Assembly: GCA_021372295.1 (NCBI GenBank)
Contig: JAJFUS010000019.1
Coordinates: forward strand, 1-64,000
Direction of reading: 5' to 3'
Length of the DNA: 64,000 nt
Source of the DNA: a bacterium
GTDB taxonomy: Bacteria; Armatimonadota; UBA5829
Shown here: positions 1 through 7,792 of the stretch, piece after piece
Layout of the letters: each line of letters begins with the position of its first letter
How positions within the stretch are numbered: the first letter of the stretch is position 1
Notes under the pieces: model-generated
What the model saw: the letters and a program-made list of their open reading frames with translations, nothing else
Databases searched by the model: none
What the model was told of the DNA's origin: nothing
Program-made: the position numbers and the translations under genes

Positions 1-1025
1 ACTATGCTGCTTGCTGTAACCTTGCCCCATACTGTCGCAAGCATACCGGTGTTGTTCAAGCCGGTTGATGATCCAATAGCCGGAGTAAATGAGCCTAACG
101 CTCCACCACCGGCTGCTTTGTTCGGCAATCCGACTGGGAAAGGCATGGTGCAGCCGGTATCTTGAACCGTAAGCAAATCAACATAGTCAGTCTCATTTGT
201 GTCGAGCTTAACGACTCTCTCGCCATCGACAGTCGCCATCGTGCCATATATTTCGACAAGGTCGCCCGTAGACGGACTGTAGCCGTAAGTCGGGCAAACT
301 CGAATAGAATTTGTTCGATCAGGTTCCTCAATGCTGAAAATGAGGTAATTCGACTGCAAAACCGGCCGGTTCTTTAAGTGCACTTTCGCACCGTCGGGCA
401 GCCATTTCAGACCGTCACGTGAACCTTCCGCAGGAGTTATGGATTCTGAGTCTGGTGAGTCGTCCATTACCGGCAAACCGCCCACGTCCATAGCCGAAAT
501 ACTTGCTGACTGAATCGTATTCGTGCCGGACAGTTGGGCAAGAGAGCGTTTGGTGGGCCAGTCCATCCTGAGAGCTTTGACAGGTGGACAGAAGATTGCC
601 TTGCCTGTGGAGTCACAATATACCGTGACGTTTTCCGGCGAAACGATAAGGACTCGCTGTGTGATGGCGCCGCCGTCTTTGGATGTGCTGGGCATTGTGG
701 AGAGAACGCCTGTCACATCCACAGTCCAGTCGTCTTCCACAGCCAGCGAATGGGTGCTGACTACAACAAGTCGAGGATTATCAAGTGGAGGTTGCTTGTC
801 AAAAGTCTCCTTGATCGCGAATGATTTTCCGCTCTTACCGCACCAGATGATCTGCTCGCCGGTAAGTGTGACGGTCGTGCCGTCCCGCTGGGACAGGACT
901 GCGCCTATTGTGTTAGGATCGCCGTCGACGATTCTCGAAGCACAGCACATAGAAGCCAAAACGAGAATCATCAAGACAACGGTCGCTGGAATGCAAAACG
1001 TACGTAAATTGAATCTGTGTGTCAT
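1..1025 (-). CDS. Secreted protein with signal peptide, partial (runs off left edge)
   Basis: An open minus-strand frame runs from an ATG at 1025 to the window edge with no stop (341 codons seen). An AGGAGTGG ribosome-binding site lies just upstream (1031-1038). The N-terminus is a clear signal peptide: MTHR, then a hydrophobic stretch and VLASMCCAS. The mature part is rich in beta-type sequence; the segment GDLVEIYGTMATVDGERVV has the look of an OB-fold strand pair, and an earlier segment (GAVLSQRDGTTVTLTGEQI) looks similar. No catalytic motif is visible. It is probably a host exported protein and not part of the prophage. Its function is unknown. Confidence 0.7.
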   Translation of the reverse strand, partial: MTHRFNLRTFCIPATVVLMILVLASMCCASRIVDGDPNTIGAVLSQRDGTTVTLTGEQIIWCGKSGKSFAIKETFDKQPPLDNPRLVVVSTHSLAVEDDWTVDVTGVLSTMPSTSKDGGAITQRVLIVSPENVTVYCDSTGKAIFCPPVKALRMDWPTKRSLAQLSGTNTIQSASISAMDVGGLPVMDDSPDSESITPAEGSRDGLKWLPDGAKVHLKNRPVLQSNYLIFSIEEPDRTNSIRVCPTYGYSPSTGDLVEIYGTMATVDGERVVKLDTNETDYVDLLTVQDTGCTMPFPVGLPNKAAGGGALGSFTPAIGSSTGLNNTGMLATVWGKVTASSI

Positions 1026-1271
1026 CTTTCCACTCCTGATATCCTTTCGTAAAATCGGTTAAAGATCAGTGGGCCAGATCACTACATAGGCCCTATCATA
1101 CTATACAATTTTCATATTTACAAGCTTGCTCGTTAATGCTTGAGGATACGCCCACATGTCAAAAGTGTATCGCCCAGACGCTGAAAACCGGGGCAGCGCA
1201 GTAACAACCCGGCCACGGCCACACTGCCCCGTCATCGACGGCTAACCTCACCGCCAATTCTTTGGCCGAAC

Positions 1272-1517
1272 CTACGGCTCACACATCAAGCAAGGTCTGT
1301 ATCCGGCTTCCACCGCCTCCCTTCTGGAATGAAAATACGCCCTGTTCTTTTCCTGCGGCAGACAGATGCATGACCTGCGATGGAAAACGCCAGTCCGCAC
1401 GTTCCCGATATACACCGGCGTCCCCACACGAGCAATCTCATTACTCAAGCAATAGGCCACTGCTCCAACCAGCAGCCCGGCCAGTAGTATCACCGCAACC
1501 AGACGATGAAGCTTCAC
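1272..1517 (-). CDS. Small membrane-anchored protein with Ada-type zinc motif
   Basis: The product has about 81 residues. I chose the GTG at 1517 because GGAGG lies 6 nt upstream; a longer reading would start at 1550. One N-terminal transmembrane helix (LVAVILLAGLLVGAVAYCL) is followed by a short domain with H-R-R-S-C-I-C-L-P and, near the end, AGYRPCLMCEP. This matches the cysteine layout of the metal-binding domain of Ada repair proteins, which also occurs as a small stand-alone or C-terminal module in secreted nucleases. The thermonuclease at 2717-3400 ends in the same motif. The role is unknown; zinc binding outside the membrane is inferred. Confidence 0.6.
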   Translation of the reverse strand: MKLHRLVAVILLAGLLVGAVAYCLSNEIARVGTPVYIGNVRTGVFHRRSCICLPQEKNRAYFHSRREAVEAGYRPCLMCEP

Positions 1518-1652
1518 GCATTGCCTCCATCCGCCATCTAAGCGTGACAATCAGACTTACAGATTCCATTATGCCTCAAGTTGGTCAGCGCGTCAATGTC
1601 AATAGCCAGAGCGACAATTGAGCAGGACTCATCAAACCTCGTAAACTTCGTT

Positions 1653-2027
1653 ATGATGAGAAGAAAAACGACTAAACGCAATCATTTGCTCAACAACTTA
1701 GCCAAGCACATGCGCGACCGGCGCAGGGCTTTGGGCATTACCCAAGAGCAGTTGGCGGAAAAATCAGGTCTAAGCACCAACTACGTTGCCAGGCTGGAAA
1801 TAGCTGACAAAACACCTTCGTTCGCCACCCTTATCGCCCTATCAGAGGCACTACAAGTGGATGCCTCTGAACTCCTTGCAGGCGATTGTAACCGCCCCTG
1901 GATCGGAGATGCCCAAGAGATAGCACGCATAATGGAATCACTGAACGAGCGAGACTCTCAATTTGTTCTGAACCAGGTTCAGAACACCGTTGAGTATCTC
2001 AAGTCACTCCGAAAAGATCAGAGTTAA
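1653..2027 (+). CDS. XRE-family HTH transcriptional regulator
   Basis: The product has about 124 residues. A classic Cro/CI-type helix-turn-helix lies near the N-terminus: an RRRALGITQEQLAEKSGLS helix pair, then NYVARLE and a TLIALSEALQV segment. The C-terminal 50 residues are acidic and helical and may dimerise. The frame stays open upstream to 1581, but MMRRKTTKRNH at 1653 or 1656 is the natural family start; no strong ribosome-binding site is visible. It could be a host gene or a lysogeny regulator at the left prophage edge. Its target is not known, although operator-like palindromes lie nearby (2657-2673). Confidence 0.75.
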   Translation: MMRRKTTKRNHLLNNLAKHMRDRRRALGITQEQLAEKSGLSTNYVARLEIADKTPSFATLIALSEALQVDASELLAGDCNRPWIGDAQEIARIMESLNERDSQFVLNQVQNTVEYLKSLRKDQS

Positions 2028-2205
2028 GACTCATCTCGCATCGCCCTCTTGCTTTCACAAAGGCCTGCTTTTCTCACTCTGTCACTGCTTGTCAACCAGG
2101 CAATAACATTAAGCATGACTGCATTATGCGCTACATATAAGTAGCGTGCCAAGTAGCAAATCGCAAAATGTGGCAATTTCCGAGAAAATAACTGTGCGTA
2201 AACTC

Positions 2206-2231
2206 GCAAACGCAACCAATTACGCGTTTGC
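2206..2231. terminator. Stem-loop between converging HTH genes
   Basis: GCAAACGC (2206-2213) and GCGTTTGC (2224-2231) form a perfect 8-bp stem with a 10-nt loop, in the 236-bp gap between two converging genes. A second small hairpin (CGCTAC, 6-nt loop, GTAGCG) lies near 2140. There is no T-tract, so terminator function is a guess; a regulator-binding site is equally possible. Confidence 0.25.
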
Positions 2232-2263
2232 AACTGCCATGGGGAGTTATTTGTGAGGTTCCG

Positions 2264-2494
2264 TTAAATATCTGCTTCGGCCACCGCTATCAGCATCGTG
2301 AGAGGCATGCCGAGGCCTTCGGCAATAAGCATGAGGTTTTTCAGAGTGACATTGCGTTCGCCGCGCTCTACCGAACCTATATACGTCCGATGCACGCCAA
2401 TAGCATCAGCAAAAGACTCCTGGCTGTAGCCAAGTTTGCTGCGGCGGGCTTGAATGACTTGCCCCAGTTTTTGTTGCATTTGTTTTGTGTCCAT
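2264..2494 (-). CDS. Small XRE-family HTH regulator (76 aa)
   Basis: The protein is essentially one Cro/CI helix-turn-helix: RRSKLGYSQESFADAIG, then HRTYIGSVERGERNVTLKNL, then a short LIAEGLGMPLTMLIAVAEA tail. It is a compact relative of the 79-residue HTH protein at 37345-37584, which ends in a matching tail. A TATAAA-like box lies only about 17 nt before the ATG on the minus strand, so the transcript may be short-leadered or leaderless. It is divergent from the thermonuclease gene, and the shared 210-bp region holds a palindromic operator candidate. Confidence 0.8.
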   Translation of the reverse strand: MDTKQMQQKLGQVIQARRSKLGYSQESFADAIGVHRTYIGSVERGERNVTLKNLMLIAEGLGMPLTMLIAVAEADI

Positions 2495-2656
2495 TTGGAT
2501 GGTTTATACCGCAATGAGCACTTTACGTCTACATCATAAAAGTAGCATTTTGCAGCAAAAGCGCTTCCCGAGAATGTGGCTTTCTATCTGTCTCAGCATA
2601 TTCAGGCCCGACAATCCGCGTGTCCCTGAAAAATAGTGACATTTTTCTTTTGAAAA

Positions 2657-2690
2657 CTGACACGATCTGTCAGCGCTTGCATGGTATAAT
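2657..2690 (+). promoter_or_regulatory. Promoter with overlapping palindromic operator candidate
   Basis: A perfect TATAAT box (2685-2690, preceded by TGG) lies about 27 bp before the thermonuclease start. Just upstream is the palindrome CTGACACGATCTGTCAG (2657-2673; 6-bp arms, 5-nt centre), where a -35 box would be expected. No good -35 hexamer is seen, so control by one of the two adjacent HTH proteins is plausible. This is an inference from position. Confidence 0.4.
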
Positions 2691-2716
2691 CCCTCAGATC
2701 ACGTATGGAGACGACT

Positions 2717-3400
2717 ATGCTCAAGCGCATTCTGGCCACGTTTCTGCTCATTTTTGCAACGGCTGGTCTTGCCTGTTGCGCACCGGAGACATTTTCAGGC
2801 ACGGTGACGGCTGTCACTGACGGCGACACTTTGCAGCTGGACCGGGACGGGAAGACCGAAAAAGTGCGGCTCTACGGCATAGACGCTCCTGAGATGAAGC
2901 AGGACTATGGCGCCCAGGCCCGACAAGCGGTTATCGACCTTGCGCTGGGAAAGCTTGTCCGCGTTGAGGTATTGAAGTCAGACCAATATAGGCGGACGGT
3001 TGGAGTCGTAACGCTACCCGGTAACGTTAACTTGAACCAAGAGATGGTCAAGAGTGGCCTCGCTTGGTGGTATAGGGATGTCGCGCCGAAATCGGTCCAG
3101 CTTCCAAGACTGCAGGATGCAGCTATGGGCGTAAGGTTGGGCCTGTGGTCAAAGCCAGATCCGACTCCACCCTGGGAATTCCGCAGCCGCGGCAGTGGCG
3201 ACAAAACAGCTGAGGCCAGCAAATGTGACCACGGCAACGTTCAGCCTGTCAACGACGGCATCGTTTATGTCTCCGAAAGCGGCAAGTGTTATCACCGCGA
3301 AAACTGCTGCACAATGAGGCGCAGCAAGCTGGTAATGATGACGCTCTCTGAGGCAATAGCAGCGCACTACAGACCGTGCAAAATCTGTAAGCCAAAGTGA
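2717..3400 (+). CDS. Secreted thermonuclease (SNase-like) with C-terminal Ada-type zinc motif
   Basis: The product has 227 residues from the ATG at 2717; GGAG lies 6 nt upstream, so I prefer this start to the in-frame ATG at 2705. A signal peptide (MLKRILATFLLIFATAGLACC) precedes a staphylococcal-nuclease OB domain. The domain shows VTDGDTLQLD for calcium binding, RLYGIDAPE (catalytic Arg and Glu) and QYRRTVG (second catalytic Arg), so all key residues are present. The C-terminus carries YHRENC and YRPCKICKP, an Ada-like metal-binding motif shared with the gene at 1272-1517. The enzyme should cleave DNA or RNA outside the cytoplasm. Host or prophage origin is uncertain. Confidence 0.88.
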   Translation: MLKRILATFLLIFATAGLACCAPETFSGTVTAVTDGDTLQLDRDGKTEKVRLYGIDAPEMKQDYGAQARQAVIDLALGKLVRVEVLKSDQYRRTVGVVTLPGNVNLNQEMVKSGLAWWYRDVAPKSVQLPRLQDAAMGVRLGLWSKPDPTPPWEFRSRGSGDKTAEASKCDHGNVQPVNDGIVYVSESGKCYHRENCCTMRRSKLVMMTLSEAIAAHYRPCKICKPK

Positions 3401-3421
3401 CGGCTCAAGCCACATTGCATC

Positions 3422-4969
3422 CTAATTGTGTGTAGACATGCCCTCCGCCGCGGGGTCGAAGGTGCTGCATATTTGCCGCTCATCGCCGGGGAAGATGCTC
3501 AGAGTAAAACCTATATCGCCCGAGCCAGTCACCAGTATAGTCACGCTGGTGTAGCTGTCCGGGTAGATTTCCACCGTGTAGACCTGCCCGCCGGGGACTC
3601 TGGGCACATATATAGATGAATCTCCGAGAGCCACCCTGTCACCGGTTGACATCGTTATCGTGCCGGTCATGTGGAAGAACTCAAACAAGGCCGTGATTTG
3701 TGTGGACGTAGCCCGAAGATGCGTTGCGAGCCTGTGCTGTGAACTTGTGCCGTCGCACTTACCATGCCAGATCATTCCGTTTCCAAGCGAGATCACGCTG
3801 TATTCGGATGTGGTAGAGGCGTTGTTGTAATTGTACTTGCCTTCCCACTTGATAAGGTTCTTGAGAAATCCACATGCCTCTTTAGAAATGAACCCGTTTG
3901 CGGATGCGCTGGCCAGGCCGTGTGCGTCACCAGTCGCGCCGACATGGGCTATCGGAGCAAACCGGGCATCCGACGCATCTTTAGGGTAATAGTTGCTGTC
4001 GTGATCGTTCGAAGTCCTATGCAGCGCGAATGCCGTCGAAATAACCTGTATTTCTACCTCAGTGGCTTTCTCCGGCAGCGCCGTTTCCATCGCAACAATC
4101 CTTGTCTCATGATCTGAAAGCCGGGTCTTGTCCGCCGCTGCCATAAACCCCGCAGAAGACGCACTCGCAGCAGAATGCGCAGTTCCACCCGAGCCGACAT
4201 GAGATTTCGGGGCGAAGTTGGCATTGGACTCTGTCTCGGTGTAATACCTGCTATCATGATCTGACGACGATTTGTGCGTGGTCAAGGCATTGGATAAGGC
4301 AGTAAGGTCGGAATTTTCAGCCTTGGATTCGAGGTCTGCAAGCTGGGCCGGTGTCATGAAACCTGCCTGGGTCGAATTCACTGCAGAGTGACGATCCAAG
4401 CCGCCATGACCTATATGATCCGCCAACATTGATGAAATACCACCACCAGTATTGCCGGACTCGCTGACATACGCCTGCAAAACGCCGGTGTCTACATTGA
4501 ATGTGTATATCGGCACAACCGTTCTAGAAGTGGCTCCGTCAGGCAAAGTATCGCCCGAAGTATCGCGATTCTGCAGTGTGGCGATCCATTTCTCGCGCTC
4601 GGCTGTCGGCTCACCGGTCAGAGGGTTTACCAGCGAATCGTCGTCGGAGACAGTCACTTCCCTGCGGAAAACATCTACATATATAATGTGGGTGCCGGAC
4701 GTCGGAAATGTGAGTGTTGCGCCTGGGACTCTCACCACGCAGCCCTCGAGGTAGATCACGCCGTTCGTAAGCGTGACGCTGCTGCCGGAGACAGTGCCGT
4801 CCAGACCAGAGATTATCGTTCCAGGGCTGAAAACTTTGTCGAAGAGAGCCGTTCTCTCGTTATGCTCGATATCCTGGGCTTCGTTGAGTTCAGTGTTGAG
4901 CAGGTCCCGGTCTGCTCTGTAGCATATTTTCTTGTAGTTTTTGGATGCGTCAAATGTGGTGTCGCTCAT
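3422..4969 (-). CDS. Tail fibre-like protein with DUF4815-type N-terminus
   Basis: The product has 515 residues. The N-terminal 160 residues (from MSDTTFDASKNYKKICYR, including LNEAQDIEHNERTALFD) match phage baseplate-attached fibre proteins of the DUF4815 type. The middle contains about four copies of a fibre repeat with the pattern H-x-G-x-x-G-x-A-H-x-A-A-S-A-x-x-x-G-F-M, each followed by a short helical stretch (TRLSDHETRI, LADLESKAE). The last 150 residues have no recognised motif and are probably the receptor-binding head. It starts with ATGA overlapping the previous gene. It is the distal gene of the tail operon, and the host receptor is unknown. Confidence 0.8.
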   Translation of the reverse strand: MSDTTFDASKNYKKICYRADRDLLNTELNEAQDIEHNERTALFDKVFSPGTIISGLDGTVSGSSVTLTNGVIYLEGCVVRVPGATLTFPTSGTHIIYVDVFRREVTVSDDDSLVNPLTGEPTAEREKWIATLQNRDTSGDTLPDGATSRTVVPIYTFNVDTGVLQAYVSESGNTGGGISSMLADHIGHGGLDRHSAVNSTQAGFMTPAQLADLESKAENSDLTALSNALTTHKSSSDHDSRYYTETESNANFAPKSHVGSGGTAHSAASASSAGFMAAADKTRLSDHETRIVAMETALPEKATEVEIQVISTAFALHRTSNDHDSNYYPKDASDARFAPIAHVGATGDAHGLASASANGFISKEACGFLKNLIKWEGKYNYNNASTTSEYSVISLGNGMIWHGKCDGTSSQHRLATHLRATSTQITALFEFFHMTGTITMSTGDRVALGDSSIYVPRVPGGQVYTVEIYPDSYTSVTILVTGSGDIGFTLSIFPGDERQICSTFDPAAEGMSTHN

Positions 4970-5505
4970 GACAGAGAAATCTCCACTTCCTCGAACCAGC
5001 AGATAGTTCCCGCTGGCTGATGATTTTCGGCTATTGAATAGAATTCCGAATTATCTTTCAAAGGCTGCGTGATGTAATAAATGCCGTGGTTATATTTGCT
5101 GCCAGGCAGCTTGCGGTTATTGAGAGTCGAGCTGTAATTGAGGCGCAAAACAGAGTGATACGTCTCTATGATTGCGCCAGTCCAGCCGAGTGCAGCCAGC
5201 TCCCTGGCAAGTGCTGACTTTGTGCCGGTGCGCCGGTACCGCTCTATGGCTTCCTGAATCTTCCGGCGTTGGGGAGTCGGGCTTGCTGTGGAGTCGAACT
5301 CAGCGCCGACAAGCGCAGCCAGATATGAGAGAAAGTCCGGCTGGCAATCGTTGGGTGAAACAAGCTCAGTGATGCCATCTATGCAGGCTTTAAGATCGTC
5401 GAGAGTCGGGCCGATTACGTTGAAAAACGTCTGCAAATCGCCCGAGGTATCGCACTGGGCGTAGACATCAGGCATGAGCCCCATAAGTCTCTTTGAAAAC
5501 CTCAT
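4966..5505 (-). CDS. Phage tail protein I-like baseplate protein
   Basis: The product has 179 residues. The N-terminus MRFSKRLMGLMPDVYAQCD, the helical middle, the central YLAALVGAEFDSTASP and the RRTGTKSALARELAALGW segment are typical of the P2 gpI / TIGR02242-type tail proteins. These join the baseplate wedge (protein J) to the fibre. Its position directly between a J-like gene and the fibre gene fits this. The start codon abuts the stop of the J gene, so translation is probably coupled. It is structural and acts at the outer baseplate. Confidence 0.82.
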   Translation of the reverse strand: MRFSKRLMGLMPDVYAQCDTSGDLQTFFNVIGPTLDDLKACIDGITELVSPNDCQPDFLSYLAALVGAEFDSTASPTPQRRKIQEAIERYRRTGTKSALARELAALGWTGAIIETYHSVLRLNYSSTLNNRKLPGSKYNHGIYYITQPLKDNSEFYSIAENHQPAGTICWFEEVEISLS

Positions 5506-6923
5506 TACTGCACCTCCGATATGTTGAGAGTAACGGTGCCCAGGGTCGGGATTTCCTTTGAACCCGAAATGACATCAGCAAACGGCTGGCTAAGGACCAC
5601 ATGGCTTACCCCACTTACTCCATCAAGCAAAGCCACAAGGTCGGAGAGATACACTTTCTGGCCAAAGTCCTGGCTGTCGAACGCAAAGTACTTGTCGAGC
5701 GCTCTCTGTGCCCGCGTCCGGACTGTTTCCACGTCTTCACCGGGGTAGATGTAGAGAGCGGCGTTTATGTCCACAGACAGATAGACCGGATCCACAATCC
5801 CGACATCCATCGTGAGCAGCCGCCTGGCTTCGAGGTATCCGGTGAGATCTGACTTCAGCAATTCGGACGGCAGCCCGCCGCCCTCAGGCGCAATACAGAT
5901 TCGCACGGTATAAATGCGCAGGCTGGAATCATCGTTCACATCCATTATCTTGGCCTTGGCCACACCGGGAAACGCCAGGCAAAGCGCGCTGTAATCGTCA
6001 CGGGTCACAGCTTTCCATGTGGATTTCACAGTTGTCGGCACAACGAGCTTTGCATGATCCTGTGTCTCCCTGTCAGCGCCGCCGGTTGCCGCAACGGGGT
6101 TATCGACCGTGAACTTGATGGCTTCCCCGCTGGTTGCGTATATGACCGAGACCAGCTTTGTGACCCGGTGCGGAGCGAGGTTCCCGTCTGAACCCAGAGT
6201 GGCGTAATAAGTAACAACAATCTGCTTTCCATTGCCGGGAAAGGCCCCGTTTGTACCGTCGCCGAATATGATGGATACATTGTCCAGGCCGTCTATCGAT
6301 ACCACATAGTGAGGATCTTCCGGCCCGCTTTCCACAAAGTGCTCGACCTGCGTCCACTGGGTTCCAGCAACCGAGACATGGATAGAACCATAAGCTACAT
6401 CAGTCCGGCTGAGTGTAATGCTTGCGCAGGCTGCGCCGGTGCCGGTGAATTCCTCTGTGACGAGTTCGCCCTGCACGGCATCGACATCAACTTGGCTCTG
6501 GCCAGCAGATATCACGGCATCGCTCACTGTGACAAACGGCACCTCTAGGGTCTCGTCCGGCGCGACGAGTGCGGTGCCCGATGGTATCGTGATATTTTCA
6601 GTTAATGCTTGCGATAGTGTGAATCTGACTTGAGTGCTGGCGGCGATGGGCCCGTGCAGCTTGTATCCGACCAGCGCGCACAAATTTACGATATTCTGAC
6701 GCTGCCGAGCTGTCGGCAGATAGCACTCGGCTGCCTGGGAATCGACATAATACGCAAGCATGTCAGCGATGCCGGAGAACAGCTCAAGCAGCACGACTCC
6801 CAGATCGCTCGTGTTGAAATCCGTCCAGCGTTCTGTGAGTTGCGGAATGCGAGCGATAAGCTCCTCGCGGATAGATTCATAATCTTTATCTACATACGGC
6901 AACCTGCCGCGTCGCACAGTCAT
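5505..6923 (-). CDS. Baseplate assembly protein J-like
   Basis: The product has 472 residues. It matches the P2 gpJ / Mu gp47 family. It starts YVDKDYESIREELIARIPQLTERWTDFN and continues with the DLGVVLLELFSGIADMLAYY helix. The middle holds a beta domain around GDGTNGAFPGNGKQIVVTYY, and the C-terminus contains ALDKYFAFDSQDFGQKVYLSDL. These proteins form the baseplate wedge that triggers sheath contraction. Length and gene order (after gp25, before protein I) are normal. Nothing unusual is seen. Confidence 0.9.
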   Translation of the reverse strand: MTVRRGRLPYVDKDYESIREELIARIPQLTERWTDFNTSDLGVVLLELFSGIADMLAYYVDSQAAECYLPTARQRQNIVNLCALVGYKLHGPIAASTQVRFTLSQALTENITIPSGTALVAPDETLEVPFVTVSDAVISAGQSQVDVDAVQGELVTEEFTGTGAACASITLSRTDVAYGSIHVSVAGTQWTQVEHFVESGPEDPHYVVSIDGLDNVSIIFGDGTNGAFPGNGKQIVVTYYATLGSDGNLAPHRVTKLVSVIYATSGEAIKFTVDNPVAATGGADRETQDHAKLVVPTTVKSTWKAVTRDDYSALCLAFPGVAKAKIMDVNDDSSLRIYTVRICIAPEGGGLPSELLKSDLTGYLEARRLLTMDVGIVDPVYLSVDINAALYIYPGEDVETVRTRAQRALDKYFAFDSQDFGQKVYLSDLVALLDGVSGVSHVVLSQPFADVISGSKEIPTLGTVTLNISEVQ

Positions 6924-6926
6924 TTG

Positions 6927-7670
6927 CTACTCCAGTTCCCGATAGAAAGGATAGACAAAATTCGACTCAATCTGCGCCGATATAAGCCGGTAGCTGATAT
7001 TTACCAGAACCAGATGCTCGTCGTTTTCGTCCGAGCCAACCGATACGTCCGTCACGACAATCCTCGGTTCCCAGGTATCCAGCGCATCTGTCACCTCATG
7101 CCGGATCAGGCCATATAGAATCTGGTCGTTAGGCTCGAAAACCAGTTCATGCAGCCGGGTTCCGAAGTCAGGCCGCATAAATCGCTCGCCCCTTTTCGTC
7201 CCCAGAATCTGGCGGATGCTCTCGTGGATATGGGCATGGTCCGATGATGTCGCCGTTGAAATCTGAGCTCCGCCGGAGCGCTTCTGGAACGTGAACGGGA
7301 ACTTCAGACCTTTGCCCAGGAATTCCAACGCTGGATTATTCGTGCTGCTTGCAGAAGTGGCATCTGAATCGTCCGTGTTGGTGACCTCAATCTGCACATC
7401 CGCCAGAGTTTCCAAATGGCGGGTCACCACAATACTGACGTCCGCAAGGTGCGATTTTGCATTCGTAATGCAAATCTGCACATCTGACTGCACCGCCTGG
7501 CCGTTTGCAACCGATACTAATTCATCCGCGAGCAAACTGAAATCATTGCCCGTGCCACCGCTAAATGTGTACATCAGACCGGCGACGTGCGGTCCGTCCG
7601 CGTGGAACTTCGGCGAGACTGCCCCGGTAAGAATTGGGACGCTGACAATTTTGCCGCTAACGGTTGCCAC
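6927..7670 (-). CDS. gp25-like baseplate wedge protein with long N-terminal extension
   Basis: The product has 247 residues and starts at a GTG. The last 115 residues are a gp25/GPW lysozyme-like fold domain: ILGTKRGERFMRPDFGTRLHE, then FEPND and a strand pair near the end. This domain normally stands alone at about 120-130 residues. Here the first 130 residues are extra and contain a threefold internal repeat around DVQICITN, ADVSIVVT and ADVQIEVT. The first 11 residues nearly copy the start of the adjacent 43-residue gene. It should sit at the core of the baseplate, where it nucleates the sheath. Confidence 0.85.
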   Translation of the reverse strand: MATVSGKIVSVPILTGAVSPKFHADGPHVAGLMYTFSGGTGNDFSLLADELVSVANGQAVQSDVQICITNAKSHLADVSIVVTRHLETLADVQIEVTNTDDSDATSASSTNNPALEFLGKGLKFPFTFQKRSGGAQISTATSSDHAHIHESIRQILGTKRGERFMRPDFGTRLHELVFEPNDQILYGLIRHEVTDALDTWEPRIVVTDVSVGSDENDEHLVLVNISYRLISAQIESNFVYPFYRELE

Positions 7671-7788
7671 GCCGCACCACGCCCTTCATCTTTATGGCCT
7701 TAAGATTGCGGATGTAGTTCTTTTGACGAACGGCATATGCCCCACGTCGTATTGATATTTTGACTATCTTGCCTGAGATTGTCGCCAT
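7657..7788 (-). CDS. 43-aa basic peptide, paralogous to the N-terminus of the gp25-like gene
   Basis: This short ORF starts at an ATG at 7788 and ends at a TAG at 7657-7659, overlapping the start of the gp25-like gene. Its first residues, MATISGKIVKI, nearly repeat the next gene's MATVSGKIVSV. The rest is strongly basic (SIRRGAYAVRQKNYIRNLKAIKMKGVVRRGNR). The upstream AAGAG is only a weak ribosome-binding site. It may be a real small virion or leader protein, or a relic of a duplicated gene start. I know of no named family. Confidence 0.5.
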   Translation of the reverse strand: MATISGKIVKISIRRGAYAVRQKNYIRNLKAIKMKGVVRRGNR

Positions 7789-7792
7789 ATCG

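Noticed and set aside
523..1062. Plus-strand ORF of 179 aa
   Set aside because: It lies opposite the long minus-strand secreted-protein frame, which has a ribosome-binding site and signal peptide.
3400..3422. Left attachment site between the nuclease and fibre genes
   Set aside because: The 21-bp gap shows no repeat that could be compared, because the right end of the prophage is outside the window.
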